From Sphingomonas sp. (GTDB lineage Bacteria; Pseudomonadota; Alphaproteobacteria; Sphingomonadales; Sphingomonadaceae), in contig NZ_JANINP010000001.1 of NCBI RefSeq assembly GCF_024508665.1, positions 496,001 to 560,000 of the forward strand: a stretch of 64,000 bases of DNA, in the 5' to 3' direction. The translations under genes and the position numbers were made by a program. Positions 18,073-25,323 of this stretch are shown piece after piece. Every line of letters starts with the position of its first letter. Position 1 is the stretch's first letter. The notes under the pieces are model-generated. The model saw only the letters and a program-made list of their open reading frames with translations, ran no database searches and was not told the DNA's origin.

Positions 18073-19604
18073 CTAGTGTCGCCAGTGCCGTGCCGCAGGC
18101 CGGCACCACGATCTCACCGACCTGGCGCCGGCCGTTGGCTGCGCTGGCCGCGGCGATAGCGATCATTCTGTTGATGTTCGGGCGCGACGTCGCGGCACTG
18201 GCCGAGCTCTATTGGACCAACACCACGTTCGGCCATTGCCTGTTCATCGCACCGGTCGTCGGCTGGCTGGTGTGGATCCGGCGCGGCGAGCTCGCGCAAC
18301 TGACGCCCCAAGCTTGGGCGCCCGGGCTCGCGCTGGTTGCGGCTGGAGGGTTTGGCTGGCTGCTCGGCGATGCCGGGGGCGTGTCGTTCGCGCGGCACCT
18401 TGGCGTCGTGATGATGTTGCAGGGTGCGGTGGTGACGATCCTCGGCCCCAATATCGCACGCGCGCTGCTCTTCCCGATCGGCTATGCACTGTTTCTGGTG
18501 CCGTTCGGCGAGTTCCTCGAACCGCCGCTCCAGACGATCACCGTGTGGATCACGATGCATCTGCTGCACCTGGTCGGCGTCGCGGCGACGGTCGACGGCG
18601 TGCTGATCACCGCGGGCGACAAATATTTCGAGGTGGCGGAGGCCTGCTCGGGCTCCAAGTTCGTCATCGCGATGATCGCTTATGGCGTGCTGGTCGCCAA
18701 CCTCTGTTATCGGACCTGGCCGCGGCGGATCGCCTTCATGACGATGGCGATCATCGTGCCGGTGCTGGCCAACGGCGTCCGCGCGTTCGGGACGATCTAT
18801 GCCGCGGTGCTGACCAGCGTCGAACAGGCGACCGGATACGACCATATCGTGTTCGGCTGGGTATTCTTTGGGCTGGTTATGGCGGCGGTGCTGGCGATCG
18901 GCTGGAAATGGTTCGACCGCGCGCCCGACGCGCCGGCGTTCGATCCGGCGCGGTTGCAGGGCGCCGTGCGCTGGCCGCTCGACGCCATCGTGGCCGCGTT
19001 GTTGGTCCTTGCGGTCGCTGCCGCCTTTCCCGGATGGTCGGCGGCGATCGCCGGTCGCGCGCAGACGCTGCCGCAACATATCGATCTGCCGCAAGTCGCC
19101 GGCTGGACCCGCGCCCCGGTCAGCACGCGCGCGCCCTGGGCGCCGACCTATCCGGGCGCCGATCATCAATTGTTCGGCCGCTATGTCGACGGTGGAGGCA
19201 ACGCCGTCGACCTCGCCATCGCGGTCTATGGCAGCCAGCATCAGGGCAAGGAGATGGTCGGCTTCGGCATTGGCGTGATGCAGCAGGATGATCGCTGGGT
19301 GCGGGTCGAGGATCTTGACGATCTCGACGGCGGCACGGTGATGCGCATCACCGCGCCGGGACCGGTGGAGCGCCAGGTCGCGACGTGGTACCGGATCGGC
19401 AATGTCCTCACGTCCGATCCGAAAATCGTGAAGCTCGAAACGCTCAAGGCCAAGCTGCTGGGCGGGGCGCAGCGCGCGGTCGCGATCCATGTTTCGGCCG
19501 AAGCGCTGCCGGGGCACGACCCGCGCGCGGCAATGGCGAAGTTCCTCGCGGCTTTGGGGCCGCTCGACGTGTTGGCGGATCGTTCGGCGGGGATGGCCCG
19601 GTGA
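18069..19604 (+). CDS. xrtA: Exosortase A fused to an EpsI-like domain
   Basis: 511-aa integral membrane cysteine transpeptidase-like enzyme. The first 285 residues give about eight TM helices and contain the catalytic set Cys193 (VAEACSGSKF), Arg238 (ANGVRAFGT) and His259 (YDHIVFGW). XrtA cleaves the PEP-CTERM sorting signal of exported proteins and links them to the surface. Residues about 300-511, after another TM helix, form a periplasmic EpsI/DUF3485 domain (LPQVAGWTRAPV, YGSQHQGKEMVG), here fused in one chain as is common in sphingomonads. No PEP-CTERM substrate gene is visible in the window. Confidence 0.95.
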   Translation: MTSVASAVPQAGTTISPTWRRPLAALAAAIAIILLMFGRDVAALAELYWTNTTFGHCLFIAPVVGWLVWIRRGELAQLTPQAWAPGLALVAAGGFGWLLGDAGGVSFARHLGVVMMLQGAVVTILGPNIARALLFPIGYALFLVPFGEFLEPPLQTITVWITMHLLHLVGVAATVDGVLITAGDKYFEVAEACSGSKFVIAMIAYGVLVANLCYRTWPRRIAFMTMAIIVPVLANGVRAFGTIYAAVLTSVEQATGYDHIVFGWVFFGLVMAAVLAIGWKWFDRAPDAPAFDPARLQGAVRWPLDAIVAALLVLAVAAAFPGWSAAIAGRAQTLPQHIDLPQVAGWTRAPVSTRAPWAPTYPGADHQLFGRYVDGGGNAVDLAIAVYGSQHQGKEMVGFGIGVMQQDDRWVRVEDLDDLDGGTVMRITAPGPVERQVATWYRIGNVLTSDPKIVKLETLKAKLLGGAQRAVAIHVSAEALPGHDPRAAMAKFLAALGPLDVLADRSAGMAR

Positions 19605-19613
19605 CAATCGCCG

Positions 19614-19689
19614 TCATCCCGGCAAAGGCCGGGATCTCAAGCAATATGGCGACGTTGCGTGAGGCCCCGGCGTTCGCTGGGGTGACGAC
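19614..19689. repeat. Dispersed intergenic repeat (GTCATCCCGGC type)
   Basis: Composite element: GTCATCCCGGCAAAGGCCGG is a short hairpin and is matched at the other end by GCCCCGGCGTTCGCTGGGG followed by TGACGAC. It fills the gap between xrtA and the amidotransferase gene within one transcription direction, so it may form an RNA hairpin that separates the two messages or changes their stability. Confidence 0.7.
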
Positions 19690-19714
19690 GATGGGGTTAG
19701 GGAGAATTCGATAA

Positions 19715-21595
19715 ATGTGCGGTATCGCCGGGATCTACCACCCCGGAACTCCCAAGCCGGTCGATCGCGCTCGCGTGTTGGCAATGGCCGATGCCCAGGC
19801 GCATCGCGGGCCCGATGGTGCGGGCGTGTGGACCGCGTCTGGCGTCGGGCTGTCGCACCGTCGGCTGGCCATTATCGATGTCGCGGGTAGTCCGCAGCCG
19901 ATGCGCGACGGCGACCTGACCGTCACCTACAACGGCGAGATCTACAATTTCGCCGAGGTCCGCGCCGAGCTGCAGGCGATGGGCGCGAAGTTCGTCACCA
20001 ATGGCGATACCGAAGTGCTGCTCCATGGCTGGCGGCAATGGGGCCCGGCGATGCTCGACCGGCTCAACGGCATGTTCGCCTTCGCGCTGCACGATGCCGG
20101 GCGGCAATGCCTGTTCCTGGCACGCGACCGGCTGGGGGTGAAGCCGCTCCATTATGTCGTGCTGTCGGACGGATCGGTCGCCTTCGCGTCGGAATTGAAG
20201 GGATTGCTCGCGCATCCGCTGCTTCGCCGCGCGCCCGATCTCTCCGCGATCGAGGATTTCATGGGGCTGGGCTACGTGCCCGACGATGCCAGCGTGGTCG
20301 CGGGCGTGAAGAAACTGCCCGCCGCGCATTATCTGTTGCTCGAACGCGGCCGGCCGGTGCCGGCGCCGCGACGCTGGTGGGATCTCGACTTTACCAGCCG
20401 CGCGAGCGGATCGCTCAAGGACCTCGAGGCCGAATTGGTCGACCGGATGCGCGCGGCGGTGAAGCTGCGCATGGTCTCCGACGTGCCAGTGGGAGCCTTC
20501 CTGTCCGGCGGCGTCGACAGTTCGGCGGTGGTCGCGCTGATGGCCGAATTGTCGAAAGGCGCGGTCAAGACCTGCACGATCGGCTTCCACGAGGCCGGGC
20601 ATGACGAGCGCGACTATGCCGAGGCGATCGCGGCACGCTACCATACCGATCACCGCGAGCGCGTCGTCGCCGCCGACGATTTCGGATTGATAGATCGGCT
20701 GACCAGCGCGTTCGACGAGCCGTTCGCCGATGCCTCGGCGCTCGCCACCTTTCGCGTCTGCGAACTGGCGCGCGAGCAGGTGACGGTGGCGCTGTCGGGC
20801 GACGGTGCCGATGAGGCGTTTGCCGGCTATCGCCGCTACAAATTCCAGGCGGCCGAGGAGCGCATCCGTTCGCTCTTGCCGCGGGAGATGTCCGCCAACG
20901 TGTTCGGCACGCTCGGGCGGTTCTATCCTAAGGCCGACTGGGCCCCGCGCCCGCTGCGCGCCAAGACGACCTTGCTTGCCCTCGCCGAGGATGGCGCGAC
21001 CGCCTATGCCCATTCGGTCGGCGTGACGACGCCGGCGCTGCGCGAGAAATTGTTCACGGCCGAGGCCTGGCGCCAGCTCGGCGGGCATCGCGCCGAGAAT
21101 CGCTATATCGCCACGATGCGCGACGCGCCGGCGCGCGACGCGCTCGACCGCGCGCAATATGCCGACATCCAGCATTGGCTGACCGGCGACATCCTGACCA
21201 AGGTCGACCGCACCAGCATGGCGGTCAGCCTGGAAGCGCGCGAGCCGCTGCTTGACTATAAACTGATAGAATTTGCCGCGACCCTGCCGGTATCGATGCG
21301 CTTGCGGCGCGGGCAGGGCAAATGGCTGATGAAAAAGGCGATGGAACGCTATCTGCCTGACGGCATCCTCTATCGGCCGAAAATGGGCTTCGTGACGCCG
21401 ATCAGCGCCTGGTTCCGCGGCGCGCTGGCCGATGAGGCGGCTGGTTTGGCGCGCTCGCCGCGGCTGCTGCAATGGTTCGACGGCCCGGCGATCGAGCGGA
21501 TCGCGGCGGAGCACAAGGTTGGCCGCGCCGAGCATGGTCGGACCTTGTGGCAATTGGTCACTCTGGATCGAAGTCTGGCGCGGTTGTTCGGGTAG
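19715..21595 (+). CDS. XrtA/PEP-CTERM system amidotransferase (asparagine synthase family)
   Basis: 626-aa two-domain enzyme. Cys2 (MCGIAGIYHP) is the N-terminal nucleophile of the class II glutaminase domain (1 to about 200), with YNGEIYNF and the RDRLGVKPL motif. The C-terminal synthetase domain has the ATP pyrophosphatase loop LSGGVDSS (263-270). It would amidate a carboxylate using glutamine and ATP; in this family the target is thought to be a sugar or aminoacyl group of the exopolysaccharide rather than aspartate. A GGGAGA ribosome-binding site precedes the ATG. It is last gene of the rightward XrtA cluster. Confidence 0.93.
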   Translation: MCGIAGIYHPGTPKPVDRARVLAMADAQAHRGPDGAGVWTASGVGLSHRRLAIIDVAGSPQPMRDGDLTVTYNGEIYNFAEVRAELQAMGAKFVTNGDTEVLLHGWRQWGPAMLDRLNGMFAFALHDAGRQCLFLARDRLGVKPLHYVVLSDGSVAFASELKGLLAHPLLRRAPDLSAIEDFMGLGYVPDDASVVAGVKKLPAAHYLLLERGRPVPAPRRWWDLDFTSRASGSLKDLEAELVDRMRAAVKLRMVSDVPVGAFLSGGVDSSAVVALMAELSKGAVKTCTIGFHEAGHDERDYAEAIAARYHTDHRERVVAADDFGLIDRLTSAFDEPFADASALATFRVCELAREQVTVALSGDGADEAFAGYRRYKFQAAEERIRSLLPREMSANVFGTLGRFYPKADWAPRPLRAKTTLLALAEDGATAYAHSVGVTTPALREKLFTAEAWRQLGGHRAENRYIATMRDAPARDALDRAQYADIQHWLTGDILTKVDRTSMAVSLEAREPLLDYKLIEFAATLPVSMRLRRGQGKWLMKKAMERYLPDGILYRPKMGFVTPISAWFRGALADEAAGLARSPRLLQWFDGPAIERIAAEHKVGRAEHGRTLWQLVTLDRSLARLFG

Positions 21596-21618
21596 CGCCC
21601 TCCGGGGAAGTCGAAACC

Positions 21619-21725
21619 GTCATCCCCGCGAAAGCGGGGACCCATCACCAGGACTATCGGCCAGGCACAGCCGCAAGGTTTGTGGCAACCGCCGGAGCTG
21701 GGTCCCCGCTTGCGCGGGGATGACG
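21619..21725. repeat. Dispersed intergenic inverted repeat (GTCATCCCCGC type)
   Basis: Near-perfect inverted ends: GTCATCCCCGCGAAAGCGGG on the left and GTCCCCGCTTGCGCGGGGAT plus GAC on the right, each half being itself a hairpin. It sits between the convergent amidotransferase and the 59-aa gene and probably serves as a bidirectional transcription end. Same family as 19614-19689 and 25231-25308. Confidence 0.75.
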
Positions 21726-21747
21726 AGCACGGCGTTGTTCGGGACGC

Positions 21748-21927
21748 TCACCGCAATTTGGCGATCGACAGCCCGTCTTCCTTCGCCCGCTGCTTCACCG
21801 ATTCCTCGCTCCGCGTCAGCGCCTTGGCGATCGCCTTCAGCGCCATGCCCTTCTTGGCCAGCGTGTGGAGCTTCTGCACTTCGTCCTGCCGCCAGGGCTG
21901 CCGATGGCGCTCGAATTTCTCAGCCAC
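21748..21927 (-). CDS. Small basic protein with a helix-turn-helix-like repeat
   Basis: About 59 aa. A GTG at 21925-21927 is the likely start because it overlaps the MAPEG stop by only 8 bp; an ATG at 21948 would give 66 aa. The sequence is rich in Lys/Arg/Glu and reads HRQPWRQDEVQKLHTLAKKG then ALKAIAKALTRSEESVKQRA, which looks like a SANT/Myb- or resolvase-type trihelical DNA-binding unit (W-x-x-[DE]-E-x-x-x-L, then a recognition helix). Function unknown; sphingomonads carry similar short proteins. Probably co-transcribed with the MAPEG gene. Confidence 0.65.
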   Translation of the reverse strand: MAEKFERHRQPWRQDEVQKLHTLAKKGMALKAIAKALTRSEESVKQRAKEDGLSIAKLR

Positions 21928-22351
21928 GGAATACCGCCATCCCGGCATGCAGTGTCAGGGCAGCCAGGACTAAAGTCGACAGCACGAAGATCGAAAATCG
22001 GATCGCAATCTTGTTGACGGTCGCCTGGACGATCGAGTGGACGATCCTGAGGCCGACATAGGCCCAAGCGAGATAGGCGTTGAACCCGTTGCCCGTTCCG
22101 GAGAGCGCGATGGTCAGCGCGACCGCATAGAACAGGGTCGGCTGCTCCATCAGGTGATTGTAATTGTGGGCCGGCCATTGCGCCTGTTCCGGCACCATGC
22201 CGTCGAGGATGCCGGGGCGACCGCCCCGCGCCTTGGACATGTCGATCCCGGCCTTCTTGAGCGCGGGCATCCGCACTGCCATCATCCACGCGCACATGAC
22301 GAGCGTCCACGCGATCAGGACGACGACGGGCTTCAGGATTTCATAGTGCAT
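21920..22351 (-). CDS. MAPEG family membrane protein
   Basis: 143-aa integral membrane protein with four predicted TM helices: MHYEILKPVVVLIAWTLVM (1-19), then a cytoplasmic loop, QPTLFYAVALTIAL (about 68-84), AYLAWAYVGLRIVHSIVQA, and FSIFVLSTLVLAALTLHAG. The motif WPAHNYNHLMEQPTLFYA is the recognisable part of bacterial MAPEG proteins. Eukaryotic members are glutathione-dependent enzymes, but the bacterial relatives are uncharacterised, so no reaction is claimed. Confidence 0.85.
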   Translation of the reverse strand: MHYEILKPVVVLIAWTLVMCAWMMAVRMPALKKAGIDMSKARGGRPGILDGMVPEQAQWPAHNYNHLMEQPTLFYAVALTIALSGTGNGFNAYLAWAYVGLRIVHSIVQATVNKIAIRFSIFVLSTLVLAALTLHAGMAVFRG

Positions 22352-22433
22352 GAACAGGCCCCCTGATTGTTATATCCGGGCAGGCTGCATCAATCGGTTC
22401 TCAAATGCAACGGATCGCGGCTGGCGAGCTTGG

Positions 22434-22832
22434 TCAGCTCGCGGACCGGGAGTCGAAATCAGCACGCGCCGCTTCGATCCGCTCCAGATTGTCTTTCGCC
22501 CAGATCCACACGCCGCAAAAAGCCTCGCCCAGCGTGAGGCCCAGTTCGGTCAGGCGATACTCGACACGCGGCGGGATGACGGGGTGAACGGTGCGCACGA
22601 CCAATCCATCGCGTTCCATCTGGCGCAGCGTCTGGGTCAGCATCTTCTGGCTGATCCCGGGAACTTCGCGACCGATCCGGGTGAAGCGCAATTCGCCCTG
22701 CTCGGCGAGCACATCGAGGATCAACATGGTCCATTTGTCCGCCACGCGCCCGATGACTTCGGTCACCAACGCTTCGACACGCGGATCGACATGGGCTGGC
22801 CAGGGCAGGTCGCGAACGGGCGGTGAGCTCAT
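22434..22832 (-). CDS. HxlR family transcriptional regulator
   Basis: 132-aa winged-helix regulator. The diagnostic HxlR segments are VADKWTMLILDVLAEQGELRF, GISQKMLTQTLRQMERDGLV and a wing ending in PRVEYRLTELG. A single cysteine near residue 106 may be redox-sensing as in some HxlR proteins, but this is speculative. It diverges from an SDR gene across 104 bp and probably controls it and itself; the gap holds AT-rich segments but no operator I can define. Confidence 0.9.
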   Translation of the reverse strand: MSSPPVRDLPWPAHVDPRVEALVTEVIGRVADKWTMLILDVLAEQGELRFTRIGREVPGISQKMLTQTLRQMERDGLVVRTVHPVIPPRVEYRLTELGLTLGEAFCGVWIWAKDNLERIEAARADFDSRSAS

Positions 22833-22936
22833 CGAACACTCTCTTTCGGGTAAGTATAAATCTTTCTGGTGCCTTCTTTCGCCGGGAGAGTATCGGCGTA
22901 CATCGCTCCCATCAACCCCAGGGAAGGAGCGATCCG

Positions 22937-23707
22937 ATGAAGAACAGCGGCAATACCATCCTCATCACCGGCGGCGGGTCGGGCATCGGCGAAGCGCTTG
23001 CCCATCGGTTTCATGACGCCGGCAATATCGTGATCATAGCGGGCCGGCGCCAGGACGCGCTCGATGCTGCCGCGGCGGGCCGGCCCAATATTCACACTAT
23101 GACACTCGACATCGAAAGCGGGCAGGGCATCACTGACTTCGCAGCGCGGCTGCTCGCCGCTTTCCCGGCGCTCAACGTGCTGATCAACAATGCCGGAATC
23201 ATGCGGCTCGAACCGCTCGATCGATCGCGCGACCTAGGCGATGCCGAGGCGACGATCACCACCAACCTGCTCGGGCCGATCCGATTGACCAATGCCTTGA
23301 TCGATCACCTGACGGCTCAGCCAGATGCCGCGATCGTCAACGTTACCTCCGGACTGGCGTTCGTGCCGTTGGTCGACACACCGACCTATAATGCCACCAA
23401 GGCAGCGATCCATTCCTATACCGTCGCGATGCGCGACGCGCTGGCGGGCAAGGTCGAGGTGATCGAACTGGTGCCACCGGCGGTGCAGACTGGCCTGACG
23501 CCGGGCCAGGAAACGCGCCAAGGCTATCAGCCGCTCGACGAGTTCGCGGACGAAGTGATGACGTTGTTCGCGCAACAGCCGACGCCGTCAGAGATCCTGG
23601 TCCAACGCGTCCATTTCCTGCGCGACGCCGAGCGGGAAGGGCGGTTCGACGCGGCCTTCGAGCAAATCAACCGCCTCGTCCGTCAGGCACGTGAGGCCCA
23701 GCAATAA
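22937..23707 (+). CDS. SDR family oxidoreductase (DltE-like)
   Basis: 256-aa short-chain dehydrogenase. The ATG at 22937 has AAGGAG upstream. NAD(P) binding is by TGGGSGIGEALA (about 12-23), the NNAG motif is VLINNAGIM, and the catalytic Ser/Tyr/Lys appear as VTSGLAF and YNATKAAI. The last part (LTPGQETRQGYQPLDEFADEV) matches SDRs often named DltE-like. It would oxidise or reduce a small carbonyl compound. The tautomerase gene follows by 11 bp, and the HxlR regulator diverges from it, so SDR and tautomerase form a small inducible operon. Confidence 0.9.
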   Translation: MKNSGNTILITGGGSGIGEALAHRFHDAGNIVIIAGRRQDALDAAAAGRPNIHTMTLDIESGQGITDFAARLLAAFPALNVLINNAGIMRLEPLDRSRDLGDAEATITTNLLGPIRLTNALIDHLTAQPDAAIVNVTSGLAFVPLVDTPTYNATKAAIHSYTVAMRDALAGKVEVIELVPPAVQTGLTPGQETRQGYQPLDEFADEVMTLFAQQPTPSEILVQRVHFLRDAEREGRFDAAFEQINRLVRQAREAQQ

Positions 23708-23718
23708 GGAGATATTTC

Positions 23719-23931
23719 ATGCCTTTCGCCAATTTCAAACTGCCCGAAGCCGCCCTCTCGAAGGCGCAAAAGGCCGACCTCGCGCACCGTACCACCGAGC
23801 TGTTGGTCGGATATTTCGGCGAAGGCGCCAGAGCGCACACGATGGTGCTGATCGAGGAGGTGCGCGATGGCGGCTACACCCGCGCCGACGAGGTGTTCGT
23901 CGTGCCTGAGGCGTATCGGGCGAAAGACTAA
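23719..23931 (+). CDS. Tautomerase (4-oxalocrotonate tautomerase) family protein
   Basis: 70-aa protein with the N-terminal Pro2 (MPFANFKLP) that becomes the catalytic Pro1 after Met removal, followed by a single beta-alpha-beta unit and VLIEEVRDGGYTRADE. Such monomers assemble into hexamers or trimers that isomerise keto-enol groups. AAGGAGAT precedes the ATG. It is coupled to the SDR gene upstream and ends before a strong terminator. Confidence 0.83.
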   Translation: MPFANFKLPEAALSKAQKADLAHRTTELLVGYFGEGARAHTMVLIEEVRDGGYTRADEVFVVPEAYRAKD

Positions 23932-23934
23932 CGC

Positions 23935-24074
23935 TCTCCCCTCCCTGCAAGGGAGGGGTCGGGGGGTGGGTGCGAGCGTGGTGACCCCCTGGACCAAGCG
24001 ACAAAAGAAAAGCCGGGGCATCGAGCCCCGGCCTTTCTAACCCATCCCTTGATCCCCTCCCTTGCAGGGAGGGG
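23935..24074. repeat. Inverted repeat pair flanking a terminator
   Basis: CCCTCCCTGCAAGGGAGGGG at the left and CCCTCCCTTGCAGGGAGGGG at the right are near-identical hairpin-forming copies bracketing the terminator at 24003-24038. This resembles the GGGAGAGGG-type intergenic repeats also seen at 49855-49984. Confidence 0.65.
24003..24038. terminator. Bidirectional rho-independent terminator
   Basis: Perfect 8-bp stem GCCGGGGC / GCCCCGGC with a 5-nt loop, preceded by an A-rich run (AAAAGAAAA) and followed by CTTTCT. It lies between convergent tautomerase and DHS-like genes and can serve both strands. Confidence 0.85.
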
Positions 24075-24084
24075 AAGGGCTCAA

Positions 24085-25164
24085 TCACGCAAAAAGCTTT
24101 GCCCAACGCCGCTCGGGGCGGTCCTTCCAAAGCCCGCGATGATAGGCATCGCTCGCCAGCAGCGGCATCACCGAGCCGGCCTCGGCGAACACCATCTGCT
24201 CGATGCCGGTATTGACCTTGCCCCAGCTCGCGGCCTCCTGCAGCGTCGAGGACGAACAGGCGCCGTCGCGGACGTCGGCGACCGTGATCTGCACCGCGTA
24301 TTTGTGCACCTCGACATCCTCGTGGCCAAGGATCTCGGCACACACCACGGTGTCCTGAATGAAGTTCTTCGGCACGCCGCCGCCGATCATCAGCAGGCCG
24401 GTGGTACCGGCCTGGATCTTGATCTCGGTCAGCTCGCGGAAATCGGCGATCGCGTCGAGCACCATGTACGGCTGACCCACCTTGGCGCGGTCGACCTGAT
24501 GCTTGACGAGGCCGAAACCGGCCGAGGAGTCGACGAACGCGGGGCAGAAGATCGGAACGTCATGCTCGTAAGCGAGCTTGACCAGGCTGTTCTCCTTCTT
24601 GCCATGCTCGGCGAGATACTTGCCCATCTCGCGAATGAAGGCGCGGCTCGAATAGGGCTTGGCTTCCAGGCTGTCGGCGATCTTCAGGATCGTGTGATCG
24701 CAGTCCTGGAGCTGCTCCTCGTCGATATAGGTGTCGTAGATGCGGTCGATATAGAGCGAGCGCAGCGTGTCGTCGTCCGGGATTTCAAGCGCTTGGTAGT
24801 GCTTGTGACCAAGACCCTCGAAGAAATCCATGTCGACGATCGAGGCGCCGGTGGCGACGACTACGTCGACCATCTTGTTGCGGATTAGCTCGGCATAGAG
24901 ATCCATGCAGCCGCCGGCCGAGGTCGATCCGGCGATGACCAGGACGACGGTGCAATCCTTGTCCGCCAGCATCTGGTTGTAGATTTTGGTCGCGCGGCCG
25001 AGGTCGCGGCTGGTGAAGCTCATGTCGCTCATCGCGTCGACGATCGGACGCGCGTCGAACGATGTGATGTCGATATGCTTGACCGTCTTCGACAGCAATT
25101 CCGCCTTGCGGGTGTCGTTGATCGGCGCATTGGCGGCCGCGGTCTTGGTCAGGGTGTCGGTCAT
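24085..25164 (-). CDS. Deoxyhypusine synthase-like protein (homospermidine / bis(guanidino)-azanonane synthase type)
   Basis: 359 aa from the ATG at 25162-25164; a longer start lacks support. The NAD-dependent deoxyhypusine-synthase fold is shown by VLVIAGSTSAGGCMDLYAEL, GASIVDMDFFEGLGH, and the active-site lysine Lys266 in MIGGGVPKNFIQ, followed by EAASWGKV near the end. Bacteria lack eIF5A, and members of this family instead transfer an aminobutyl or guanidinobutyl group to a second diamine, giving homospermidine or 1,9-bis(guanidino)-5-azanonane. Next to an ornithine decarboxylase homolog, putrescine-to-homospermidine is the simplest reading (inference). A dispersed repeat separates the two genes. 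Confidence 0.85.
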   Translation of the reverse strand: MTDTLTKTAAANAPINDTRKAELLSKTVKHIDITSFDARPIVDAMSDMSFTSRDLGRATKIYNQMLADKDCTVVLVIAGSTSAGGCMDLYAELIRNKMVDVVVATGASIVDMDFFEGLGHKHYQALEIPDDDTLRSLYIDRIYDTYIDEEQLQDCDHTILKIADSLEAKPYSSRAFIREMGKYLAEHGKKENSLVKLAYEHDVPIFCPAFVDSSAGFGLVKHQVDRAKVGQPYMVLDAIADFRELTEIKIQAGTTGLLMIGGGVPKNFIQDTVVCAEILGHEDVEVHKYAVQITVADVRDGACSSSTLQEAASWGKVNTGIEQMVFAEAGSVMPLLASDAYHRGLWKDRPERRWAKLFA

Positions 25165-25230
25165 GGGTTCAGTTCCCGTTCTTCTCATGCCGCCGTCGTT
25201 CAAGGGGACGCGGAAACCCGTAAGAAAATA

Positions 25231-25308
25231 GTCGTCACCCCAGCGAAGGCTGGGGTCTCAAGCAGTAGGAATACTGCGCGAGATGCCAGCTTTCGCTGGC
25301 ATGACGAC
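25231..25308. repeat. Dispersed intergenic inverted repeat between polyamine genes
   Basis: Almost perfect palindrome: GTCGTCACCCCAGCGAAGGC and TGGGGTCTCA at one end are mirrored by GAGATGCCAGCTTTCGCTGG and CATGACGAC at the other, around AGCAGTAGGAATACTGCG. It lies between two co-directional genes and may form a long hairpin in a shared transcript. Confidence 0.75.
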
Positions 25309-25323
25309 TGTGGATGGCAGCTG

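Noticed and set aside
18114..19607. 497-codon minus-strand frame opposite xrtA
   Set aside because: Antisense to xrtA, which has all catalytic residues and TM helices.
19697..21553. 618-codon minus-strand frame opposite the amidotransferase
   Set aside because: Antisense of a confirmed asparagine-synthase-family gene; rich in Arg and His without motifs.
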